A DNA stretch of 19,021 bases from Candidatus Omnitrophota bacterium (lineage in GTDB: Bacteria; Omnitrophota; Gorgyraeia; Aquiviventales; Aquiviventaceae), in contig JACQRE010000084.1 in the NCBI GenBank assembly GCA_016206585.1, positions 1-19,021 on the forward strand, written 5' to 3'. Positions 13,422 to 19,021 of the stretch are shown in pieces. The notes beneath the pieces were generated by a model that saw only the letters and a list, made by a program, of their open reading frames with translations, made no database searches and was not told the origin of the DNA. How positions within the stretch are numbered: the stretch's first letter is position 1; each line of letters starts with the position of its first letter. The position numbers were made by a program, and so were the translations under genes.

Positions 13422-15149
13422 CTACGACGACGAGAGGTTGTCAAGCTCCAGCCGATTCTGGATGGCGGCCACGAGCTCCCCCGATTTCACCCGGCTTTTC
13501 TCCTTGGTGGCGCGCCAACACACCTCCAGCGCGCGCTCGCTCTGCCACACCTTCCCCACCACGATCTGGACCGGCACCCCGATGAGGTCCGCATCCTTGA
13601 GCTTGCTGCCCGGCGACTGCTCCCGGTCATCCAGCAGGACCTCCAGGCCGGCCGCCGCCAGGGCGTCGTGCACCTCCAGGCCCACCTGCCGCTGCTGTGC
13701 GTTGTCGGCTTCCATGACGCTGACCACGACCTGGAACGGGGCCAGCGGCACGGGCCAGACGATGCCGTGCGGGTCGTGGTGCTGTTCGATGGCGGCCGCG
13801 ACGATCCGGTTGACCCCGATGCCGTAGCAGCCCATGATCATCGGCTTCAGCGCCCCGCCGGACTCTTGGAACACGGCACCCAGCGCCTGGCTGTACTTCG
13901 TCCCGAGCTTGAAGACGTGGCCGGCCTCGATCGCCTTCACGAAGCTGAGCGGACCCTGGCACGCCGCACAACGGTCCGACTCGGTGACCACCCGCAGATC
14001 AGCGACGGCGCTTGGCTCGAAGTCGCGCCCCGGGTTCACGTTGATGAGGTGCGCCTCGGCCTGGTTCGCGCCGGTCACCGCGTTGACGACCCCCATGACA
14101 TCGCGGTCGACCAACAGCCGCACGCCATCGAGCTTGACCGGGCCGGTGAAGCCGATGGGGGCCCCGCTGAGCCGCTCGATCGCCTGCGGGCTCGAAAGCT
14201 TGAGCTGTGTTGTGCCAACGACCCGCGCGAGCTTCGCCTCGTTCACGTCATGGTCGCCGCGCACCAGCACCGCCACGTGGCCTGTGTCGGCATCGTAGAG
14301 CAGCGTCTTGATCAGCCGGCTCGGAGACACCTTCAGGAACTTGCTCACCTGCTCCACCGTGTGCGCCCCTGGCGTCTTCACGACCTCAATCGGCTTCGGC
14401 TTCTCGGCTGACTGCTGATGGCTGATGGCTGATGGCTGACATGTTGCCGCTTCTCCATTCGCCGCATATCCGCACGAGGCGCACCGCACCACCAGGTCTT
14501 CCCCGCTCTGCGCCGGCGCCATGAACTCGTGGGAGACATCGCCCCCCATCATGCCCGGATCGGCCTCGCAGGCCAGGACGGCTACGCCACAGCGGCGGAA
14601 GATCCGCTGGTACGCCTCGTACATCGCCTGGTAGCTGCGCGTGAGCCCCTCGGTGTCCATGTCAAAGCTGTACGCGTCCTTCATGAGGAACTCCTTGGAG
14701 CGGATGACGCCGGAGCGCGGGCGCGGCTCGTCTCGGAACTTGGTCTGGATCTGGTAGACGGTCACGGGCAGCTGCTTGGGGGAGCGGATCTCTTTGACGA
14801 GGTCGGTGACGACTTCTTCATGGGTGGGGCCGAGCGCGATCTCTTTCCCGGTGCGGTCCTTGAACCGGATGAGGACCTCGCCCAGGAGGCTGTAGCGGCC
14901 GGTCGTCTTCCACAGCTCCACGGGCTGCAGGACCGGCAGCAGCAGCTCCTGGGCGCCGGCGCGGTTCATCTCCTCGCGCACGATGGCGGCCGCCTTCTGG
15001 AGCGCGCGCAGCCCAAACGGCAGGTAGGAGTAGGCGCCGGAGCCCAGCCGCCGGATCAGCCCGGCGCGCACCATCAGTTTATGGCTGACCGCCTCGGCGT
15101 CCTTGGGATCCTCGCGGAGCGTGGGGAGGAAGTACTGCGACCACTTCAT
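13422..15149 (-). CDS. proS: prolyl-tRNA synthetase, bacterial type with editing domain
   Basis: Charges tRNA-Pro; class II synthetase. It is 575 aa, usual for the bacterial form. The N-terminal catalytic part shows MKWSQYFLPTLRE and motif 2 with KFRDEPRPRSGVIRSKEF (137-154). Motif 3 is MGCYGIGVNRIVAA (439-452), and an anticodon-binding domain closes the protein. The YbaK-like editing domain is inserted at ~225-390 (K281 probably corresponds to the E. coli editing lysine). Two CX2C pairs (C223/C226 and C394/C397) flank the insert. A five-unit GGCTGAT heptamer array (14406-14440) is translated in frame as part of TCQPSAISHQQSAEK (236-250) at the start of the editing insert. The ATG at 15149 is the natural start. 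No Shine-Dalgarno is visible. Confidence 0.95.
   Translation of the reverse strand: MKWSQYFLPTLREDPKDAEAVSHKLMVRAGLIRRLGSGAYSYLPFGLRALQKAAAIVREEMNRAGAQELLLPVLQPVELWKTTGRYSLLGEVLIRFKDRTGKEIALGPTHEEVVTDLVKEIRSPKQLPVTVYQIQTKFRDEPRPRSGVIRSKEFLMKDAYSFDMDTEGLTRSYQAMYEAYQRIFRRCGVAVLACEADPGMMGGDVSHEFMAPAQSGEDLVVRCASCGYAANGEAATCQPSAISHQQSAEKPKPIEVVKTPGAHTVEQVSKFLKVSPSRLIKTLLYDADTGHVAVLVRGDHDVNEAKLARVVGTTQLKLSSPQAIERLSGAPIGFTGPVKLDGVRLLVDRDVMGVVNAVTGANQAEAHLINVNPGRDFEPSAVADLRVVTESDRCAACQGPLSFVKAIEAGHVFKLGTKYSQALGAVFQESGGALKPMIMGCYGIGVNRIVAAAIEQHHDPHGIVWPVPLAPFQVVVSVMEADNAQQRQVGLEVHDALAAAGLEVLLDDREQSPGSKLKDADLIGVPVQIVVGKVWQSERALEVCWRATKEKSRVKSGELVAAIQNRLELDNLSSS
14406..14440. repeat. five-unit GGCTGAT heptamer array inside proS
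   Basis: Units: GGCTGAC, TGCTGAT, GGCTGAT, GGCTGAT, GGCTGAC, 35 nt without interruption. On the coding strand they read as GTCAGCC and ATCAGCC words, translated as part of CQPSAISHQQSA. It lies at the border between the catalytic core and the editing insert of ProRS. The reading frame stays open on both sides. Confidence 0.92.
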
Positions 15150-15209
15150 GAGGGATGAGCGAGGCGGGCCACGGGACCTGCCCAGAATATTTGGGAATAC
15201 TTGATGATC

Positions 15210-15464
15210 CTACTTAGATGACCAATAGCAAATATTCCAATAAATGGTTGTGAGAGATACTAACGTTACTACCAACAAGGTGAGCCTCCGCGCGTAACGC
15301 TCACGCAAGTATTGATACCCATATAACAGAGATCCGGCCGCAAGAGCAACATACACATAATTCAGCCACCAATATTTAAAAAACATGGTGAAGGCAGCGA
15401 GAAAGAAATAGGAGGCGCAGATAACCAGGATAACCCCGAATAGAATGTTCACCTGGCGGGCCAT
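15210..15464 (-). CDS. small hypothetical membrane protein, AT-rich
   Basis: An 84-aa protein from the ATG at 15464 (a GTG three codons earlier is possible). I do not recognise the family. Hydrophobic segments near residues 6-27 (ILFGVILVICASYFFLAAF), 33-50 (NYVYVALAAGSLLYGYQY) and 61-78 (TLLVVTLVSLTTIYWNICY) suggest three membrane spans. The loop between spans 2 and 3 is basic (RERYARR). It lies 25 nt after ispG and 60 nt before proS on the same strand, so it is likely cotranscribed. Its base composition is clearly more AT-rich than ispG or proS, and its many Tyr/Phe/Trp residues follow from that. It may be a recent arrival. Function unknown; a real gene is likely but not certain. Confidence 0.65.
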   Translation of the reverse strand: MARQVNILFGVILVICASYFFLAAFTMFFKYWWLNYVYVALAAGSLLYGYQYLRERYARRLTLLVVTLVSLTTIYWNICYWSSK

Positions 15465-15489
15465 ATGGAACACACGCGCGTATCGTCCG

Positions 15490-16596
15490 TCACCGAATGC
15501 TCGCTACTTGCTCCTCATCGCTGAGGACGCGCTCGACTTCTTCGATGAGCGCATCGACCATGTCGGCTTCAGCCACGCGGCGGATCTGCCGGCCCTTCCG
15601 GTAGATGACCCCGACCCCGCCGCCGCCGGCCAGGCCGATGTCCGCATGCTCCGACTCGCCGGGGCCGTTGACCACGCAGCCCATCACCGCTACCGTCAGG
15701 TCCAGGCACCGCGGCTCGGTCTTCGCGAGCTGCGTCAGGCGCTCCTGCACCTGATGAGCGATGCCGATCACGTCGATCTCGCATCGGCCGCAGGAGGGGC
15801 AGGCGATCACGTTCGTCTCGAACCGGCGCAACTCCAGGGACGAGAGGATGCGCTGGGCCACCTTCACCTCGTCCACCGGATCGCCGGTGATCGACACGCG
15901 GATCGTGTCGCCGATGCCTTCGGCGAGCAAGGCCCCGATCCCGATGGACGACTTCACCGTCGAGGCCTCGAGCAGGCCGGCCTCGGTGACGCCAAGATGC
16001 AAGGGGTAGTCGCACAGCTGCGCCATCCGCCGGTAGGCGGCGAGCATCTGCAGGACGTCGGAGGATTTCAGCGAGAGGACGATGTCATGGAAGCCGAAGC
16101 CCTCCAGGAGCCGCACCGACTTGAGGGCGCTCTGGACGATCGCCTCGACCAGGTTGCCGCGGTGCGCGGCCTCGCACTCCGGATCGAGCGAGCCGACGTT
16201 GACGCCGACCCGGATGGGGATGGCGCGCTCCTTCGCCCGCTCGACCACCTCGCGCACGCGCTCGGTCTGCCGGATGTTGCCCGGATTCCAGCGGATCTTG
16301 TCAAAGCCCGCTTCGATGGCCGCGACCGCGAACTGCGGGTGGAAGTGGATGTCGGCCACCAGCGGCACCTGGTTCGCCTCGCGCCGGATGTCGGGCAGCG
16401 CGTGGGCCGCCTCGATCGTCGGCACGGCGACCCGGACGATCTCGCAGCCGGCGGTGGCCAGCGCGCGGATCTGCCGGACCGTCGCCTCCACGTCGGCCGT
16501 GTCGGTCTTCGTCATCGACTGGATGGAGACCGGCGCTCCGCCGCCAATCACGACGTGCTTGACCTTGACCGCCCGCGTCTTGCGCCGCGTCATCAT
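15490..16596 (-). CDS. ispG: 4-hydroxy-3-methylbut-2-enyl-diphosphate synthase (IspG/GcpE)
   Basis: Reductively converts MEcPP to HMBPP in the MEP isoprenoid pathway, using a 4Fe-4S cluster. It is 368 aa from the ATG at 16596. The TIM-barrel begins RRKTRAVKVKHVVIGGGAPVSIQSMT; VADIHFHPQFA (80-90), IRWNPGNI (101-108) and GVNVGSLD (131-138) follow. The cluster domain has CPSCGRC (266-272) and GCVVNGPGE (306-314), giving ligands C266, C269, C307 and E314. This is the short two-domain bacterial form. ATG 16596 overlaps the rseP stop as ATGA, implying translational coupling; an in-frame ATG at 16608 would add four residues. Dxr, an earlier step of the same pathway, lies two genes upstream. Confidence 0.96.
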   Translation of the reverse strand: MMTRRKTRAVKVKHVVIGGGAPVSIQSMTKTDTADVEATVRQIRALATAGCEIVRVAVPTIEAAHALPDIRREANQVPLVADIHFHPQFAVAAIEAGFDKIRWNPGNIRQTERVREVVERAKERAIPIRVGVNVGSLDPECEAAHRGNLVEAIVQSALKSVRLLEGFGFHDIVLSLKSSDVLQMLAAYRRMAQLCDYPLHLGVTEAGLLEASTVKSSIGIGALLAEGIGDTIRVSITGDPVDEVKVAQRILSSLELRRFETNVIACPSCGRCEIDVIGIAHQVQERLTQLAKTEPRCLDLTVAVMGCVVNGPGESEHADIGLAGGGGVGVIYRKGRQIRRVAEADMVDALIEEVERVLSDEEQVASIR

Positions 16597-17675
16597 CGCT
16601 TGACCCATTCGATGACCTTGTCGAGGAGCCCGAACCGGTTGACGTCGTTGATGCAGATGACGAGCACCAGCGCCATCAGCAGGACGAAGCTCACCTGGGC
16701 CGAGCGCTCCTGCACGTTGAGGCTCACCGGACGGCCCCGGAGCTTCTCGATCGTGAGGAAGAGGAGGTGGCCCCCGTCAAGGATAGGGATGGGAAACAGG
16801 TTGAAGAGGGCCAGGCTCAGGCTGAAGAGACTGATGAGGAACAGCAGGGGGGAGAGCCCCATGCGCACCGCCTCGGACGTCAGGTACACGATCCCGATCG
16901 GCCCGGTCACCGACTCGTTCAGGGGGATCCGCCCCGAGGCCATCGACCAGAGGGCGAGCATCGTCTGGCTGACCCACTCGTTCTGCTGGCGGATGGTCCG
17001 CGGCACCGCCTCCAGCGGTCCCACCTGGTACGTCTTGAAATCGCCGCTCGGCGAGATCCCGATCATCCCCACCGTCTTCTCGCGCCCGAAGGGATCGGTG
17101 ATCCGCTTGGAGCGGGGGGTGATCGACACCGTCCGGCTGGTGTCGCCCTGCGTGATCGTGAAGCGCAGCGCTCGCTCCGGCGCCTCGTAGATGATCTTCG
17201 TCATCTCCTCCCACGTGCGGATCTCCAGGCCGTTGATCGCCTGGATGTGGTCGCCGGTCTGGAGGCCGGCCGTCTGGGCCGGCATGTCCTTGATCACGTT
17301 GCCGACGACGGGCAGCAGCTCGGGATAGCCGATGACGAACACCACCCAAAGGCTCACGAGCGCGACCAGGTAGTTCACGAACGGCCCGGCAAAGATGATC
17401 GCCGCCCGCGTGCTCACCGGCTTGGAGAGATACTCCCACGGCTGGTGGGAGGCTTCCGACGACTGCTCGCCGGCCATCTTGACGTAGCCCCCCAGGGGGA
17501 TGGCGCTGACGGCGTACTCGGTGTGCCCCCGCGTCCAGGTCAGGAGCCGCGGCCCGAACCCGACGGAGAAGCGCAGGATCCGCACCCCCACCCACCGCGC
17601 CACGAGGAAGTGGCCCAGCTCATGGACGACGACGAGGACGCCGAGAAAGAGGATGGAGATCAGTGCAGCGAGCAT
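16593..17675 (-). CDS. rseP: site-2 intramembrane zinc metalloprotease, RseP/RasP family
   Basis: Intramembrane protease that cleaves anti-sigma factors and leftover signal peptides in the inner membrane. It is 360 aa from the ATG at 17675. The zinc site HELGH (18-22) lies in the first membrane span (LISILFLGVLVVV). One PDZ domain (~124-190, VIKDMPAQTAGLQTGDHIQAING) follows the second span. The third zinc-ligand motif is in NLFPIPILDGGH, with D300. A single PDZ domain, as in many non-enteric bacteria, against two in E. coli. The start overlaps the dxr end by 16 nt; an AGGAG lies 11 nt upstream of the ATG, inside dxr. Position between dxr and ispG is a common order. Substrates cannot be told from sequence. 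Confidence 0.95.
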   Translation of the reverse strand: MLAALISILFLGVLVVVHELGHFLVARWVGVRILRFSVGFGPRLLTWTRGHTEYAVSAIPLGGYVKMAGEQSSEASHQPWEYLSKPVSTRAAIIFAGPFVNYLVALVSLWVVFVIGYPELLPVVGNVIKDMPAQTAGLQTGDHIQAINGLEIRTWEEMTKIIYEAPERALRFTITQGDTSRTVSITPRSKRITDPFGREKTVGMIGISPSGDFKTYQVGPLEAVPRTIRQQNEWVSQTMLALWSMASGRIPLNESVTGPIGIVYLTSEAVRMGLSPLLFLISLFSLSLALFNLFPIPILDGGHLLFLTIEKLRGRPVSLNVQERSAQVSFVLLMALVLVICINDVNRFGLLDKVIEWVKR

Positions 17676-18817
17676 GTCTGAATGCGCTCCTGGGTGGTGG
17701 CGCGCGCCCACGCGTCGATCGCGAGGATGCCGTCCAGCGACGGCTCCGCCACCGGAGCGTGCTGCTCAAGCGTCTCGGCGATCAGCCGCGGGATGTCGGC
17801 GAACGCAATATGGTCCTCGAGATACGCGTGCACGGCCGTGTCGTTCGCCGCGTTGAGCGCCACGCACGCACTGCCTCCGGCCGCGGCGGCGTCGAGTGCC
17901 AGCCGCAGGCACGGGAACTGTTCCAGGTCCGGCTCGGCGAAATGCAGCGGCCCGGCCTCGGTCAAGCGCAGCCGGGGCCACGGGCTGCCCCACCGCTCAG
18001 GGAAGCTGAGCGCGTACTGGATCGGCAGCCGCATGTCGCAGGGGCTCAGCTGGGCCAGCATCGTCCCGTCGGTCAGCTCGACGACGGCGTGCACGGCGGC
18101 CTCCGGATGAATGACGACCTGGAAGCGCTCCAGCGGAATCCCGAACAGCCAGCGGGCCTCGATGACCTCCAGCCCCTTGTTCATGAGGGTCGCGGAATCG
18201 ACCGTGATCTTCGGCCCCATCCGCCACTTCGGGTGCGCGAGGACCTGCTCGCGGGTCACGGCCGCGCGCTCCGACGGCAAGAGGCTCCACAGGGGCCCGC
18301 CGCTGCCCGTGATGGTGAGCCGCTCGATCTGGCCGGGCGCCACACCCTGCAGGCATTGGAAGAGTGCCGCATGCTCGCTGTCGATCGGCACCAGCGTCGT
18401 GCCGTGCTCGCGCACCAGGCGCATGAGCAGGGGCCCCGCCATGACGAGCAGCTCCTTGGAGGCCAGCGCGATGCGCTTCCCCGCCTGGATGGCGGCGACC
18501 AGCGGGAGCAGCGCCTCGCGCCCCGACGTGGCGATGACCACGAGGTCCGCGTCCGGATGCGCGGCCAGCGTCGTGAGCCCCTCGGCGCCCGTGAGGACGT
18601 CGGGCCGCCCCGTGCGTTGCGACAGCTCGCGGGCGCGCGCCGCCTCCCAGACCGACACGAAGCGCGGGTTGAACCGCTCCAGCTGCTGCGCGAGCAGCTC
18701 GATCCGGGAGCGCGCCGCGATCCCGACGAGCTGCAACCGGTCCGGGTGGGTCGCAATCACCTCCAGCGTGTTCCGCCCGATGGAACCGGTCGACCCGAGC
18801 ACCACAACCCGTTTCAT
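17660..18817 (-). CDS. dxr: 1-deoxy-D-xylulose-5-phosphate reductoisomerase
   Basis: Converts DXP to MEP with NADPH, the committed step of the MEP pathway. It is 385 aa, normal length. The NADPH-binding LGSTGSIGRNTLEV is at residues 7-20, and IALASKELLV (116-125) follows. Metal and substrate motifs are DSEHAALFQCL (146-156, ligands D146 and E148) and ITVDSATLMNKGLE (204-217, ligand E217). The segment TITGSGGPLW replaces the more usual TASGGPF and should be tolerated. The ATG at 18817 is the natural start with no visible Shine-Dalgarno; directly upstream is a TGCGGAG word array. Followed by rseP and ispG, with overlap. Confidence 0.97.
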   Translation of the reverse strand: MKRVVVLGSTGSIGRNTLEVIATHPDRLQLVGIAARSRIELLAQQLERFNPRFVSVWEAARARELSQRTGRPDVLTGAEGLTTLAAHPDADLVVIATSGREALLPLVAAIQAGKRIALASKELLVMAGPLLMRLVREHGTTLVPIDSEHAALFQCLQGVAPGQIERLTITGSGGPLWSLLPSERAAVTREQVLAHPKWRMGPKITVDSATLMNKGLEVIEARWLFGIPLERFQVVIHPEAAVHAVVELTDGTMLAQLSPCDMRLPIQYALSFPERWGSPWPRLRLTEAGPLHFAEPDLEQFPCLRLALDAAAAGGSACVALNAANDTAVHAYLEDHIAFADIPRLIAETLEQHAPVAEPSLDGILAIDAWARATTQERIQTCSLH

Positions 18818-18822
18818 CAGCG

Positions 18823-18898
18823 TGCGGAGTGCGGAGTGCGGAGTGCGGAATTGAAAGCGAACTTACTCCGAACTCCGAACTCCCAACTCCGAACTCTC
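18823..18898. repeat. TGCGGAG/AACTCCG inverted heptamer array (cdsA/dxr junction)
   Basis: Left: three perfect TGCGGAG units (18823-18843) plus a variant TGCGGAA. Right: a run of AACTCCG units (18864-18898, with variants AACTCCC and AACTCTC). The left and right words are complementary at six of seven positions, so an imperfect long hairpin is possible, with a ~13-nt loop around 18851-18863. It fills the gap between cdsA and dxr. Confidence 0.88.
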
Positions 18899-18904
18899 TG
18901 TGGC

Positions 18905-19021
18905 TTAGCCATAGATCAGGATTCCATAGAATAACGGGGCGGTGAACAGGAGGCTGTCGATCACATCGAGGACGCCGCCAAGGCCGGGCATGAGCGAGCC
19001 GGCGTCCTTCACCTGGCAGTC
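18905..19021 (-). CDS. cdsA: phosphatidate cytidylyltransferase, C-terminal end (cut by window edge)
   Basis: Makes CDP-diacylglycerol from phosphatidic acid and CTP in the inner membrane. Only the last 38 codons are in the window. They contain KDAGSLMPGLGGVLDVIDSLLFTAPLFYG, which matches the CdsA C-terminal signature (KDxGxxxPGHGGxxDRxDS, followed by a membrane span). The usual His and Arg of PGHGGxLDR are Leu and Val here (PGLGGVLDV), as some homologues may vary. cdsA immediately before dxr is a very common order and supports the call. The ORF is open to the window edge, so its start lies outside. Confidence 0.88.
   Translation of the reverse strand, partial: DCQVKDAGSLMPGLGGVLDVIDSLLFTAPLFYGILIYG

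Noticed and set aside
15181..15195. Small inverted repeat (CCCA...TGGG) between the small membrane ORF and proS
   Set aside because: Only a 4-bp stem without a T tract; not a credible terminator.
1161..18898. CRISPR arrays
   Set aside because: The repeats are 7-8 nt words directly adjoining one another, with no unique spacers of regular length and no cas genes.

Overview
The window is a GC-rich bacterial chromosome segment in which every supported gene lies on the minus strand, so transcription runs from high to low coordinates. It is a housekeeping region: isoprenoid and phospholipid precursors, prolyl- and tryptophanyl-tRNA synthetases, the rimP-nusA-infB transcription/translation set, the ScpAB condensin subunits, aromatic amino-acid biosynthesis, then cmk, plsC and rpsA. 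The MEP pathway, RseP, and gene order related to that of deltaproteobacteria, Clostridia and candidate phyla such as Omnitrophota suggest an under-sampled bacterial lineage. Omnitrophota is a reasonable guess from gene order, but the sequence alone does not prove it.

Layout in transcription order: cdsA (3' end only, window edge), dxr, rseP, ispG (dxr/rseP overlap by 16 nt and rseP/ispG by ATGA), a small AT-rich membrane-protein ORF, and proS, closed by a good intrinsic terminator at 13361-13390. Then come rimP, nusA and infB, trpS, scpA, and scpB overlapping a stand-alone chorismate mutase (aroQ). These are followed by an AT-rich prephenate dehydratase (pheA), hisC, a Thermotoga-type DAHP synthase (aroF), tyrA, cmk, plsC and the 5' part of rpsA (window edge). 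AroF, AroQ, PheA, TyrA and HisC cover entry to the shikimate pathway and the chorismate-to-Phe/Tyr branch; aroA, often found next to tyrA, is absent. Dxr and IspG are two MEP-pathway steps; PlsC and CdsA are consecutive phosphatidic acid/CDP-diacylglycerol steps.

The unusual feature is between the genes. About half of the gene junctions carry compact arrays of 7-8 bp words, usually a tandem run of a word followed by a run of its reverse complement, so each array can fold into a hairpin. The words differ between junctions (AAGCAAC, GCGTTGGC, AACTCGAG/AACCCGAT, AACGTTT, ACTTCAT, GCTGATGA, GGCTGAT, TGCGGAG), but the architecture is the same. Three junctions share one roughly 90-115 bp element with a conserved core. 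Several arrays supply the stop codon and last residues of the upstream gene, one overlaps the scpA start codon, and one lies in frame inside proS. They resemble the short tandemly repeated repetitive (STRR) sequences known from cyanobacteria, but with inverted organisation and strict placement at gene ends. This is the best candidate here for an undescribed system.
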